From: JAITVM01 sp031551135
GTDB lineage: Bacteria; Bacillota; Clostridia; Lachnospirales; JAITVM01
Direction of reading: 5' to 3'
Assembly: GCA_031551135.1 (NCBI GenBank)
Contig: JAVBOA010000006.1
Span: 62,001 to 126,000 of the forward strand
DNA: 64,000 nt
This document shows positions 7,561-16,029 of the stretch, in pieces. The position numbers and the translations under genes were made by a program. The stretch's first letter is position 1, and each line of letters opens with the position of its first letter. The notes beneath the pieces are model-generated. The model was not told the origin of the DNA and did not search any database. It saw nothing but the letters and a program-made list of their open reading frames with translations.

Positions 7561-9441
7561 TTATATTTCAATAATTTCGCCTATTCTATCGTAAGTATAA
7601 CCCGAAAATTCATTTAATTGAGTTTTGAATTCATCGCTTTTTATTATAGAAATAAAATCTTGAACCCTAGTATCTTCCAAATATTCCTGCGCTATTAAAA
7701 AATCATACTCTTCATTAAAAAGCGGAACAAAATCCAAATCCATAGCTTTTGCAGCGGCGTATATACCAAGACCGACATCAGATTGACCCGATTTTACCGC
7801 TATCGCAACTGCCAAATGTGTGTTGAATTCTTTTTCGTATCCATAAATTTCGCTAATTTCGATATTTTCTTTTTTCAGGCTATAGTCAAATAAAATTCTC
7901 GTGCCCGCACCTCTCTGCCGATTTGCATATTTAATATTATTTTTTAAATCGGCGAAATTTTTAATGCCGAACGGATTTCCTTTTTGAACAATAAAGCCTT
8001 GAACCCTGCCAACACCCTTAATCAGCAGCATTTTTTTATCTTTTATAAATTTTCTTGCATAAGATAAATTATATTCGCCGCTCTCCTCGTCCAAAAGATG
8101 AATCGGAGCTAAATGACATTCGCCTCTTTTGATAGCGGTGATTCCTCCCATACTGCCGACATGAGCCGAAGACAGAGGCATTTTATCCGAAATCACATCA
8201 ATTATTAAATCGTGGCTTCCGGTAACAACCAATGTTTTTTTTATTTCATGAACCGGCTTCAATAATTCTATTTCTACAGTTTTTCCGGCTTCTATTCCTT
8301 CGAGATTACGAGGGATTATCATTTTACCATCGGCTTTTATAAGGCTCATCACCGCCGCCGCGCCTCTTTCCAAAGGAGTAGCAACAAATTTATTGTCTAC
8401 ATATCCTAACGAGACGCGTATTATTTCTTCGTTTTTAATCGACGAAACAATCGAACGTGTAACGCTAGCTTCGATAAAATCAGCTGATTCGTCGTTTTGC
8501 TTATCTAAAAATCTCATCACAATAGGTTTGACAAATTTATCGAACATCAAATAAGCCGAAACGGGATAACCGGGAACACCAATTACGGGCTTTTGCATTA
8601 TTTCAGCCAAAATCGTCGGTTTTCCGGGTTTTATGGCAACTCCGTGAGTATGCAGAGTACCAAGCTCTTTTATGCATTTCAATGTAAAATCTTTAGTTCC
8701 CGCTGAAGTTCCGGCGTTTATAACTACAATATCATTTTCAGAAATAGCTTGCAATATTGTTTTCTTCAAATCGTCAATATTATCTCTGACAATCGGATAT
8801 CTTTTTCCTTCTGCACCATATTGATCAGCCAAAGCCATAAAAACATGAGAATTTGATTCCATAAGCTTATTTTCGCCGATATCGTTCGGGTTCTCTACAA
8901 GCTCAGCGCCTGTTGGAATAATTCCGATCTTCGGTTTTTTATAAACTTCTATCTCTTTGTAGCCGCCGGCTACCAGCGCACCCATATCCAGCGGACGGAT
9001 TTTATGTTTCGACGGCAGAATCATTTCTCCTGCAACAATACTTTCGCCAACAACTCTGATATGCTGCCAAGGCGCGGCGGCTTCGATTATTTCAATCGTA
9101 TTTTCATCAATAAGAATACAATCTTCAATCATAATTACAGAATCAAATTGAGCTTTAATTTGCCCGCCTGTATTAATATATTCAAAATTTTCATGCTGTA
9201 TTAATCTGATTTTGTTTAATTCATTCGCTCCGAATGTATCTTTTGAATGAACAGCAATTCCGTCCATGGCTGCGGCATTATACATCGGGTCACAGATTTT
9301 TGCCAAAACAGGTTTATAAGTATATCTGCCAAGCGCCGAATCTATATCAACAGTTTCTTTTTCAGCGCGTATTCCAAACAAAGAAATATATCTGTCAAAC
9401 GCATCTGCAGGGTCGTTATTCTCTATATAAGTATTTCTCAT
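7561..9441 (-). CDS. moeA: MoeA molybdopterin molybdenumtransferase fused to a periplasmic-binding-like domain
   Basis: Residues 1 to about 400 are a MoeA protein (AAMDGIAVHSKDT, GVIPTGAEL-like IGIIPTGAELV, INAGTSAGTKD, IKPGKPTILAE, GVPGYPVSAYLMF), which inserts metal into molybdopterin. Residues about 405-626 form a PBP-like domain (VVTGSHDLIIDVISD, SSAHVGSMGGI, GAGTRILFDY) of the type often attached to MoeA in anaerobes and thought to bind molybdate or tungstate. It is followed 14 bases later by moeB and preceded by a second moeA. The pair probably makes different metal forms, but that is inference. Confidence 0.92.
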   Translation of the reverse strand: MRNTYIENNDPADAFDRYISLFGIRAEKETVDIDSALGRYTYKPVLAKICDPMYNAAAMDGIAVHSKDTFGANELNKIRLIQHENFEYINTGGQIKAQFDSVIMIEDCILIDENTIEIIEAAAPWQHIRVVGESIVAGEMILPSKHKIRPLDMGALVAGGYKEIEVYKKPKIGIIPTGAELVENPNDIGENKLMESNSHVFMALADQYGAEGKRYPIVRDNIDDLKKTILQAISENDIVVINAGTSAGTKDFTLKCIKELGTLHTHGVAIKPGKPTILAEIMQKPVIGVPGYPVSAYLMFDKFVKPIVMRFLDKQNDESADFIEASVTRSIVSSIKNEEIIRVSLGYVDNKFVATPLERGAAAVMSLIKADGKMIIPRNLEGIEAGKTVEIELLKPVHEIKKTLVVTGSHDLIIDVISDKMPLSSAHVGSMGGITAIKRGECHLAPIHLLDEESGEYNLSYARKFIKDKKMLLIKGVGRVQGFIVQKGNPFGIKNFADLKNNIKYANRQRGAGTRILFDYSLKKENIEISEIYGYEKEFNTHLAVAIAVKSGQSDVGLGIYAAAKAMDLDFVPLFNEEYDFLIAQEYLEDTRVQDFISIIKSDEFKTQLNEFSGYTYDRIGEIIEI

Positions 9442-9466
9442 ATTCGCACCTTTACTATTTTTTTAG

Positions 9467-10690
9467 TCAGAACAAATCAACAAAAACTTTTTCGCCTGCC
9501 ATATAACCTTCGATATTTTCGGGTATTGAAAATATCCCGTCCGATTTTTGAATTTGACTTATAAGTCCGGATTTCCCATAGACCGGTTTTGCCAAAATTT
9601 TATCTTTCTCATAAATCAATTGAACGGATTGAAAGGTCATTTTTCCGGGAGAAGAATGTACATTTTCGGTTAATTGCGCCAAAACTGGTTTAGGATTTCT
9701 TGTACCATAAATTAAATCAAGATAATATTCTACAATAATTTTAAAAATAATCAAGCAAGACACGGTTTGCCCCGGCAGTCCAAAAACAGGCTTTTCTCCG
9801 ACTTTTCCGATTATGCTCGGCTTTCCCGGCTTTATCGAGATTCCATGAACCAAAACTTCTCCGTTTTCTATGGCGTTTATTGCGCTGTAAGTATAATCTT
9901 TTTCTCCGACAGAGCTTCCACCGGACATAATAACAAAATCGTTATCCGCAAGCGATTCCTCTATAGCATTTTTTATATCCAAAAAATTATCTTTGATTAT
10001 TCTTCGAGAAGTAATTTCGATTCCTCTTTTTTGCAAAGCGGCTGAGATTACATATGAATTTGTATCTCTTATTTTGCCTTTTGCTATTTTTTCATCAATA
10101 TCAATAATTTCATCACCGGTCGACAAAATACTGCATTTCGGCATTTTTATTAAATCGAGTTCGAATATTCCGGCCGCCGACAAAATTCCAATATCCAATT
10201 CATTTATTATTTTTCCTTTTTCCAATAATAAATGATTAATTTTACAATCATCGCCCTCACGTATTATATTTGAATTCGGCGCAATCGATTTATTCACGGC
10301 TATAGTTTTTTCATCAATCTGCTCGACATATTCTATCATAACTATTCCATCAGAATTTGTCGGAATAATTCCTCCTGTAGGGACTTTTACACATTCGCCG
10401 CTTTTTATAGAGATTTCTTTGCCTTCGCCCATAAAAATCTCATCAATTACATTTAGAAAACAGGGCACGGTTTCAGAAGCCCCGAAAGTATCGCCGGCGA
10501 GCACGGCGTATCCGTCTACGGTTGAACGGTCGAATAAAGGCGTATTTTCAAAAGAATATATTTTTTTTGAAGAAACTCTCCCAATACATTTAGAAAGCTG
10601 AACTTTTTCGGATTCCAAATTCTCTCTATAAAATTCATCTTTAATTTTTTGCTTTACTTCATCAATACTCATTAAATTTAAAAATCCCAC
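9467..10690 (-). CDS. moeA: MoeA molybdopterin molybdenumtransferase, second copy
   Basis: The 407-aa stand-alone MoeA has PLFDRSTVDGYAV, CSILSTGDEIID, VIMSGGSSVGEKDYT, SIKPGKPSIIGK and FGLPGQTVSCLIIF. The length matches the E. coli protein. I keep the GTG start at 10690 because GAGGTG lies 4 bases before it, while the ATG seven codons later has no ribosome site. It lies 9 bases downstream of tupC and 25 bases upstream of the second moeA. Two different MoeA proteins in one operon with TupABC suggests dedication to tungsten cofactor assembly. Confidence 0.93.
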   Translation of the reverse strand: MGFLNLMSIDEVKQKIKDEFYRENLESEKVQLSKCIGRVSSKKIYSFENTPLFDRSTVDGYAVLAGDTFGASETVPCFLNVIDEIFMGEGKEISIKSGECVKVPTGGIIPTNSDGIVMIEYVEQIDEKTIAVNKSIAPNSNIIREGDDCKINHLLLEKGKIINELDIGILSAAGIFELDLIKMPKCSILSTGDEIIDIDEKIAKGKIRDTNSYVISAALQKRGIEITSRRIIKDNFLDIKNAIEESLADNDFVIMSGGSSVGEKDYTYSAINAIENGEVLVHGISIKPGKPSIIGKVGEKPVFGLPGQTVSCLIIFKIIVEYYLDLIYGTRNPKPVLAQLTENVHSSPGKMTFQSVQLIYEKDKILAKPVYGKSGLISQIQKSDGIFSIPENIEGYMAGEKVFVDLF

Positions 10691-10699
10691 AATACACCT

Positions 10700-11308
10700 C
10701 TAATTAAGCGTTAATCGATTTTTGCAAATTCTGGATATTTGAGCTTTATTATGCGAAACAATAATTATTGTTGTTTTATTTTTCTTATTATATTCCAAAA
10801 TACAATCTTCCAATTGAGTTATTGTATTTGCGTCAATCGCCGAAAAAGGCTCGTCCAGCAAAAGCAGTTTCGGTGCGGCGACAAACGCCCGGCCCAATGC
10901 AACCTTTTGCGCTTCGCCCCCCGAAAGCTTTCTTGCATTCTGTTTAACGAGTTTTTCCAGACCCAAAAGCCTAATAATTTCTTCGGTATTTGATTTTATC
11001 AAATCCTTATTGATTTTTCTCAATTTTTGCGGATATTCAATATTTTTATAAACAGACCTATCCAAAAGCATCGGAGTTTGGAAAACCATAGTTACAAAGC
11101 TTGGATTAATCCCGGAACCACCGTATGTAATTTTACCTTTGAAATCAGTATCCAAGCCGGCAATTATTTTAAGCAATGTCGTTTTTCCCGTGCCGTTATC
11201 GCCTTCCAACGACGAAATTTCTCCGCTCGGAAAAACCATTTCCTTTATATTCAATGAAAATTTTTTGGACAAAGTTTTTGATAAATCGATAATTTTAAGT
11301 TCCATCAT
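10700..11308 (-). CDS. tupC: tungstate ABC transporter ATP-binding protein
   Basis: The 202-aa ATPase has Walker A GDNGTGKTTLL (about residues 36-46), a Q-loop VFQTP, signature KLSGGEAQKVALGRAF and Walker B KLLLLDEPFSAID. It is short for an ABC ATPase, as in TupC proteins. It overlaps the end of tupB by 14 bases and lies in the tupA-tupB-tupC order of known tungstate importers. Specificity comes from the neighbouring TupA. Confidence 0.92.
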   Translation of the reverse strand: MMELKIIDLSKTLSKKFSLNIKEMVFPSGEISSLEGDNGTGKTTLLKIIAGLDTDFKGKITYGGSGINPSFVTMVFQTPMLLDRSVYKNIEYPQKLRKINKDLIKSNTEEIIRLLGLEKLVKQNARKLSGGEAQKVALGRAFVAAPKLLLLDEPFSAIDANTITQLEDCILEYNKKNKTTIIIVSHNKAQISRICKNRLTLN

Positions 11309-11999
11309 TTTCCTTGCTTTCTTTAAACGAATACGAAATCCAGTTAATCCCGAACGAAACAGAAATCAATATTATTCCCAATGCGATTGCCATAGGATAA
11401 TCGCCCATCGAGTTTAACATCGAAATCGTCGTGGTCATAACCCTTGTCTCGCCTTCAATATTTCCGCCAACCATCATAACAGCCCCAACTTCTGAAATCG
11501 CTCTCGAAAAAGCTGTTATTATGTAAATAAATAAAGTCGGTCTTAATTCAGATATAATCAAAAGAGTTGTTTGCCATTTATTGGCTCCCAAAGTCTTCGC
11601 AAGATTTTTTATTACACGTCCGTTGGTTTTGGATAAATCATAAGTCATAGCCGAAATGAGCGGCAAAACTAAAAAAAATTGCGCAATAATCATCGCTTTG
11701 TTTGTATATAAAAGCGATAAAAAACCCAAAGGCCCGCGGCGCGATAAAAATAACATTATAATCAAACCAACAATAACCGACGGCGTGCTCATAAAAGTAT
11801 TTAAAAGGCGAGATAGAAATCTCTCGCCTTTTAAAGAAACACTGCCTAAATAAATAAAAATCGGAACAGCAACCAAAGAAGCCAATATGGTTGCTGAAAT
11901 TGATACAAAAAGCGATCTTGCGACAATCTGAATGAAGTCCGGGCTAAAACTAAAAATAATTCTAAAAGCCTCGAAAAAACCTTCAATAATATATTTCAT
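11295..11999 (-). CDS. tupB: tungstate ABC transporter permease
   Basis: The 234-aa protein has about five membrane segments and the permease EAA-type loop TLGANKWQTTLLIISELRP (about residues 140-158). The stretch AISEVGAVMMVGGNIEG (about 167-183) is typical of TupB. It lies between tupA (29-base gap) and tupC (overlap). No strong ribosome site precedes ATG 11999, so translation may be coupled to tupA. Confidence 0.92.
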   Translation of the reverse strand: MKYIIEGFFEAFRIIFSFSPDFIQIVARSLFVSISATILASLVAVPIFIYLGSVSLKGERFLSRLLNTFMSTPSVIVGLIIMLFLSRRGPLGFLSLLYTNKAMIIAQFFLVLPLISAMTYDLSKTNGRVIKNLAKTLGANKWQTTLLIISELRPTLFIYIITAFSRAISEVGAVMMVGGNIEGETRVMTTTISMLNSMGDYPMAIALGIILISVSFGINWISYSFKESKENDGT

Positions 12000-12028
12000 T
12001 TAATTAATCCCAATCTTTTCATATCTTA

Positions 12029-13222
12029 TTATTTAGCGTTTGGTATAAATAAAGCTTTTCCGTATTTATCAACGCCGAATTTTGAAATTAAATCTTGAGT
12101 TTTTTCAGAAATTATCCAATTTGCAAAATCTACAGCACCTTTAACGTTAATAGAATCATTTTTTGTAGGGTTTACTACAAGAACGCCGTATTGATTAAAT
12201 AATTTGCTGTCGCCTTCGCAAAGAACCACAAGGTCTAATTTATCTTTCATGCTCAAATAAGTTGCTCTGTCTGTGAGTGTATAAGCTTGCATTTCGTTAG
12301 CCATGGTAAGAACAGCGCCCATACCTTGACCGGCCGATACATAATATTTAGAGTTTGGAGTTATCGAAACTTCTTTCCATAATTTCTTTTCCAATTTATC
12401 TGTTCCCGAATCGTCTCCTCTGGAAACAAATTTAGATTGAGCTTTGTCAATCGCTTTAAGCGAGCCTAAAATATCTTTTGCAGTTGATTTAACTCCGGCC
12501 GGGTCTTTTGCAGGACCAACAAGAATAAAATCGTTATACATAACATCGGAGCGGTACATTCCATCGCCGGATGCCATAAACGCTGTTTCATCAGCTTTCG
12601 CATGTACAAGCAAAACATCAGCTTCGCCGTCTTTACCCATTTGAATAGCTTTTCCTGTTCCCACAGATACAACTTTTACATTATAGCCGGTTTCTTTTTC
12701 AAAAACAGGCAATAAATAATCTAATAAGCCACTGTCTTGAGTGCTGGTTGTTGTGGAAAGAATTATATTTTTATTTGAATTTGTTTTTGCGATATCACCG
12801 GAAACGGTTACCGTTCTGCTCGACGCATTCCATTCAACTTTAGCGTCAAAAGCTTCGGATACAAATCTAAGCGGTACAAAAGTTTGGTTATTTATGATGA
12901 CCGGAGCGGTATCAAAAGTTTTAGATTGTTTATTGATTTTTACGTTTTTATCGCCGATAGTAGTAATTACATAAGTTTTTGGAGATACGAAAGTAATTGT
13001 TTTAGTTTGGTCATTGTAACATGTGTCAATTCCCAAAGCTGTGGCTAAATCTCTAACAGGAACTTGAGTTCTGCTCATACTGTCGATAAACGGTTTGCCC
13101 AAAGAAAATTCTACATTTTTCCCGTTTACCTTAACCGAAATATCCGCTGCCATAGCCGGAACTGTAAAGAAAACCAAAGATAATAACATTGCGATAAAAA
13201 TACTAAAAATACCTTTTTTCAT
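12029..13222 (-). CDS. tupA: tungstate-binding protein TupA fused to an N-terminal copper amine oxidase-like domain
   Basis: Residues 1-26 are a signal peptide with an AMA|AD cleavage site and no lipobox. Residues about 28-141 match the copper amine oxidase N-terminal-like domain seen in many clostridial surface proteins (TQVPVRDLATALG, then QTFVPLRFVSEAFDAKVEW). Residues about 152-397 are TupA, with the oxyanion motif TTTSTQDSG at 157-165 and SRGDDSGTDKLE. Usual TupA proteins are about 270-300 aa lipoproteins, so this 397-aa fusion is unusual. I start at ATG 13222 (GGAGG in front); the longer frame to 13324 runs into a family A repeat. Confidence 0.93.
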   Translation of the reverse strand: MKKGIFSIFIAMLLSLVFFTVPAMAADISVKVNGKNVEFSLGKPFIDSMSRTQVPVRDLATALGIDTCYNDQTKTITFVSPKTYVITTIGDKNVKINKQSKTFDTAPVIINNQTFVPLRFVSEAFDAKVEWNASSRTVTVSGDIAKTNSNKNIILSTTTSTQDSGLLDYLLPVFEKETGYNVKVVSVGTGKAIQMGKDGEADVLLVHAKADETAFMASGDGMYRSDVMYNDFILVGPAKDPAGVKSTAKDILGSLKAIDKAQSKFVSRGDDSGTDKLEKKLWKEVSITPNSKYYVSAGQGMGAVLTMANEMQAYTLTDRATYLSMKDKLDLVVLCEGDSKLFNQYGVLVVNPTKNDSINVKGAVDFANWIISEKTQDLISKFGVDKYGKALFIPNAK

Positions 13223-13265
13223 AAAATAACCTCCAGTGTTTTTGATAAGCGTATAACGCCCACTT

Positions 13266-13379
13266 ATACTATTTTCATTTAGATAGGTAGAAAAAAATTT
13301 TTCACAGCGGAGCGTTTCGCGCAATGTTTCTAGCGCGAAATGAAATATTTTTTTCTATCCTTAATATTGAAAATGGTAT
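13266..13379. repeat. family A palindromic repeat, copy 2 (114 bp)
   Basis: Full-length element with central hairpin TTTCGCGC / GCGCGAAA. It lies between the tup promoter (13401-13429) and the tupA start (13222), so it is transcribed as part of the tupA 5' untranslated region. Confidence 0.92.
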
Positions 13380-13400
13380 TATTTATTAATTCCCAAATAA

Positions 13401-13429
13401 AGTTTAACAAATGTATATAATCGTGTCAA
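13401..13429 (-). promoter_or_regulatory. promoter of the tup-moe-chrA operon
   Basis: On the minus strand TTGACA (13424-13429) is separated by 17 bases from TAAACT (13401-13406). It points leftward into the family A repeat and tupA. It is back to back with the aor promoter about 60 bases away. Confidence 0.65.
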
Positions 13430-13487
13430 CAATTCTAACAAAAATTTAATCGATTTTTTGGTTTCTATGTAGAATTTAAACATCAAG

Positions 13488-13516
13488 TTGACAACTTAAA
13501 TACAATAATATATACT
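13488..13516 (+). promoter_or_regulatory. promoter of the aor operon
   Basis: TTGACA (13488-13493), 17-base spacer, TATACT (13511-13516): a near-consensus housekeeping promoter. The transcript would start around 13523 and immediately enter the riboswitch aptamer. Confidence 0.8.
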
Positions 13517-13521
13517 AATAA

Positions 13522-13590
13522 TATACTCCGAGTTTGGCGAAAGCCAAACCAATGGGCTGCGCAGCAGCCTGCCGTGTTTGCAAAGGAGCT
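13522..13590 (+). ncRNA. molybdenum/tungsten cofactor riboswitch (Moco RNA family, probable Tuco form)
   Basis: The leader of the aor operon shows the Moco-motif layout. An outer stem ACTCC / GGAG is followed by a hairpin TTTGGC-GAAA-GCCAAA, then conserved-looking CCAATGGG, a hairpin GGCTGC-GCA-GCAGCC, TGCC and GCAAAGGAG. The last hairpin of canonical Moco aptamers is reduced to a few bases (TGCC-gtgt-TTGC), the change reported for the tungsten-cofactor variant. It precedes a tungsten enzyme gene, fitting that reading. The expression platform is probably translational: a second AAGGAGG (13598-13604) follows within 10 bases. Pattern recalled from the family, not aligned. Confidence 0.82.
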
Positions 13591-13612
13591 TCTTTTTAAG
13601 GAGGCTTCTTTT

Positions 13613-13879
13613 TTGTTTGCTTATAACAATGATTTTATAATAAAATCTGCAGTACCAATAGCACAAATACTCAAGTATTTTGATGAAATCGGAGTACAAA
13701 AAAATTCCGGCGGATATTATACATTCAATAGTTTGGAAATAACTATCAAAGAAGATTACAATCCTGTGTTTTCGAATTTATTAATTCCCCAGAATACAAT
13801 TATTATCGAAGGCACACGTGAAGAATGTATCTTATTTGTAGATAAATTCAGATTAAAATTTTTATCTGCCGGTGGCTGA
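13613..13879 (+). CDS. 88-aa protein of unknown function, first gene of the aor operon
   Basis: The frame begins at TTG 13613, eight bases after AAGGAGG. The longer frame from GTG 13574 would start inside the riboswitch aptamer and is rejected. The product has no signal peptide or membrane segment. It contains IAQILKYFDEIGVQKNSGGYYTF-like alternating helix and strand patterns and ends LKFLSAGG, with a C-terminal Gly-Gly that recalls sulfur carriers although the rest does not resemble MoaD. I do not recognise the family. Position between the riboswitch and aor suggests a role in tungsten enzyme function or cofactor handling. Confidence 0.75.
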   Translation: MFAYNNDFIIKSAVPIAQILKYFDEIGVQKNSGGYYTFNSLEITIKEDYNPVFSNLLIPQNTIIIEGTREECILFVDKFRLKFLSAGG

Positions 13880-13959
13880 TTTGCATTTTTTAATCTGAAA
13901 GCATCATTTATTGCGGCTATACAAATTCAATATATAGTAATACATAAGGAGTGAATATT

Positions 13960-15756
13960 ATGTCAATATCTTACAATGAAAAAATTTTAAGAGTAAATTT
14001 AACGGAGAAAAATTATACAATCGAAGGACTCGATTTAAATCTTGCTAAAAAATTCATCGGCGGGCGCGGCTTGGGAACAAAAATCTATATGGATGAAGTT
14101 TCACCGGAAATCGACCCATTTTCACCGGAAAATAAAGTTGTTATAATTACAGGTCCACTGTCCGGAGCTTCTGTTCCGACCGGCGGAAGATATATGGTTG
14201 TTACAAAATCTCCTTTAACAGGAATGATTGCTTCCTCAAATTCTGGCGGACATTGGGGCGGAAAGCTCAAATATGCCGGATATGACGCTATAATTTTAGA
14301 AGGAAAAGCTGAAACCCCTGTTTATATGAATATTGTCGACGACAAAATCGAAATTTTGGATGCCGGTGATTTATGGGGCAAAACTACCGAAGAAACCGAA
14401 GAAATCTTGAAATCCAGACATGAGGGCGCATGCATTATGAATATAGGGCCTGCCGGAGAAACTCTCTCATTGCTTGCGTCGGTTATGAACGACGGAGACA
14501 GAGCCGCAGGACGTTCGGGAGTCGGCGCAGTTGTCGGCTCTAAAAACCTAAAAGCCATCTGCGTTACGGCTACAAGGGGAAATATTCCTGTATACGATTC
14601 GGAAAAATTAAAAGAAGTAACTAAATCATGTTTGGCAAAAATTAAGGAAAACGGAGTAACCGGCTCGGGTTTGCCGACCTTCGGTACTGCTGTATTAGTA
14701 AATATTATAAATCAAGTTGGTTCTTTTCCGGTAAATAACTGGCAAGGCGCAAGCGACGACGATGCCGACAAAATATCCGGCGAAACCCTAAAGGAAACTA
14801 AACTTGTGAAAAACGGCTTCTGCCATAGATGTCCAATCGGCTGTGCAAGAATAGTTGATATCGACGGCAAAATCTGCGGCGGTCCCGAATATGAAACATT
14901 ATGGGCATTCGGTTCGGATTGCGGAATACATGATTTGGATGCAATAAACAAAGCTAATTTAATGTGTAATGAAATGGGCAACGACACAATATCTGTAGCA
15001 ACGACAATCGCCGCCGCTATGGAACTTTATCAAAAAGGCTTTATAAAAGAAGAAGATTGCGAAGGCGTACCTTTGAATTTCGGAAATTCCGAAGCCATTG
15101 TTAAATGGACAGAAAGAATGGGCAGAGGCGAAACCGCTCTCGGCAAATTAATGGCTCAAGGCTCTTACCGCTTATGTGAACATTACGGTCATCCGGAATT
15201 TTCAATGAGCGTTAAAAAACAGGAAATACCTGCCTACGACGCACGCGGCATTCAGGGAATCGGATTGAATTACGCAACCAGCAACCGCGGCGGATGCCAT
15301 GTTAGAGGATATATGATTTCACCGGAAATTTTAGGCTTGCCGGAAGCTTTGGACAGAACCACAACCGAAAATAAAGCTACTTGGACGAAAATTTTCCAAG
15401 ACCTTACAGCGGTAATCGATTCTACAGGCATGTGTTTGTTTACTTCATTCGCACTCGGAGCAGACTCCTATGCCGATTTGCTTAATGCCGCTATCGGTAC
15501 TGATTTTACAGTTGAAAGCATTTTAGAAGCCGGAGAAAGAATTTATAATCTCGAAAGACTCTATAATAAATTAGCCGGAATGAAACCGGAAGACGATACT
15601 TTGCCGAAACGCATTCTCGAAGAGCCGATTCCGGAAGGACCGTCGAAAGGCATGGTAAGTAAATTAGATATTATGCTGCCGGAATATTATAATGTGCGCG
15701 GTTGGGAAAACGGATTCCCTACCGAGAATACATTAAAACGCTTGGAGTTAATATAA
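13960..15756 (+). CDS. aor: tungsten-containing aldehyde:ferredoxin oxidoreductase
   Basis: The 598-aa enzyme oxidises aldehydes to acids (or the reverse) with ferredoxin as partner. The N-terminal domain has FIGGRGLGTKIY and GRYMVVTKSPLTGMIASS-type pterin-binding sequence, and RAAGRSGVGAVVGSKNLKAI follows. The 4Fe-4S ligands are visible: C288, C291 and C295 in FCHRCPIGC and C492 in STGMC, at almost the same numbers as in the Pyrococcus enzyme. ATG 13960 has AAGGAG in front. The moaD-like gene begins 2 bases after its stop. Substrate is not shown by the sequence. Confidence 0.95.
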   Translation: MSISYNEKILRVNLTEKNYTIEGLDLNLAKKFIGGRGLGTKIYMDEVSPEIDPFSPENKVVIITGPLSGASVPTGGRYMVVTKSPLTGMIASSNSGGHWGGKLKYAGYDAIILEGKAETPVYMNIVDDKIEILDAGDLWGKTTEETEEILKSRHEGACIMNIGPAGETLSLLASVMNDGDRAAGRSGVGAVVGSKNLKAICVTATRGNIPVYDSEKLKEVTKSCLAKIKENGVTGSGLPTFGTAVLVNIINQVGSFPVNNWQGASDDDADKISGETLKETKLVKNGFCHRCPIGCARIVDIDGKICGGPEYETLWAFGSDCGIHDLDAINKANLMCNEMGNDTISVATTIAAAMELYQKGFIKEEDCEGVPLNFGNSEAIVKWTERMGRGETALGKLMAQGSYRLCEHYGHPEFSMSVKKQEIPAYDARGIQGIGLNYATSNRGGCHVRGYMISPEILGLPEALDRTTTENKATWTKIFQDLTAVIDSTGMCLFTSFALGADSYADLLNAAIGTDFTVESILEAGERIYNLERLYNKLAGMKPEDDTLPKRILEEPIPEGPSKGMVSKLDIMLPEYYNVRGWENGFPTENTLKRLELI

Positions 15757-15758
15757 TT

Positions 15759-15977
15759 ATGGAAATACGGCTGTTTGCGACTTTGCGTGAAGGTCGTGAA
15801 AAAGTATTTCATATTTCCGATATAAATATAAAAAATGGTTTTGATTTAGCCGAAAAATTGAAAATCCCGAAAGAAGAAATTGCTATATTTTTAATAAACG
15901 GCCGTCATAGTAAATTAGATGCGAATTTGAAAGACGACGATATAATCGCTATTTTTCCACCCGTTGGCGGCGGTTGA
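15759..15977 (+). CDS. MoaD/ThiS-like sulfur carrier protein
   Basis: The 72-aa beta-grasp protein begins MEIRLFATLREGREKVF and ends FPPVGGG, the exposed di-glycine tail on which a thiocarboxylate is formed for dithiolene synthesis. It starts 2 bases after the aor stop, so it is coupled to aor. The matching E1-like enzyme is at 6863-7546. Being beside aor rather than beside moaA/moaE suggests a carrier dedicated to the tungsten enzyme. Confidence 0.9.
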   Translation: MEIRLFATLREGREKVFHISDINIKNGFDLAEKLKIPKEEIAIFLINGRHSKLDANLKDDDIIAIFPPVGGG

Positions 15978-15982
15978 TACTT

Positions 15983-16029
15983 AAAAAAGCTTTGGCTTTT
16001 CGGATAAAACCGATAGCCAAAGCTTTTTC
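15983..16029. terminator. bidirectional terminator between moaD-like gene and phosphohexomutase gene
   Basis: Stem AAAAAAGCTTTGGCT / AGCCAAAGCTTTTT with an inner TCGG/CCGA stem, T-runs on both strands. It separates two convergent genes. Confidence 0.88.

Noticed and set aside
13223..13324. Upstream extension of tupA with a start at 13324
   Set aside because: The extra residues are encoded by the family A repeat; a signal peptide and GGAGG ribosome site define the start at 13222.
13574..13612. GTG start at 13574 for the first gene of the aor operon
   Set aside because: It lies inside the riboswitch aptamer; the TTG at 13613 has a proper AAGGAGG site.
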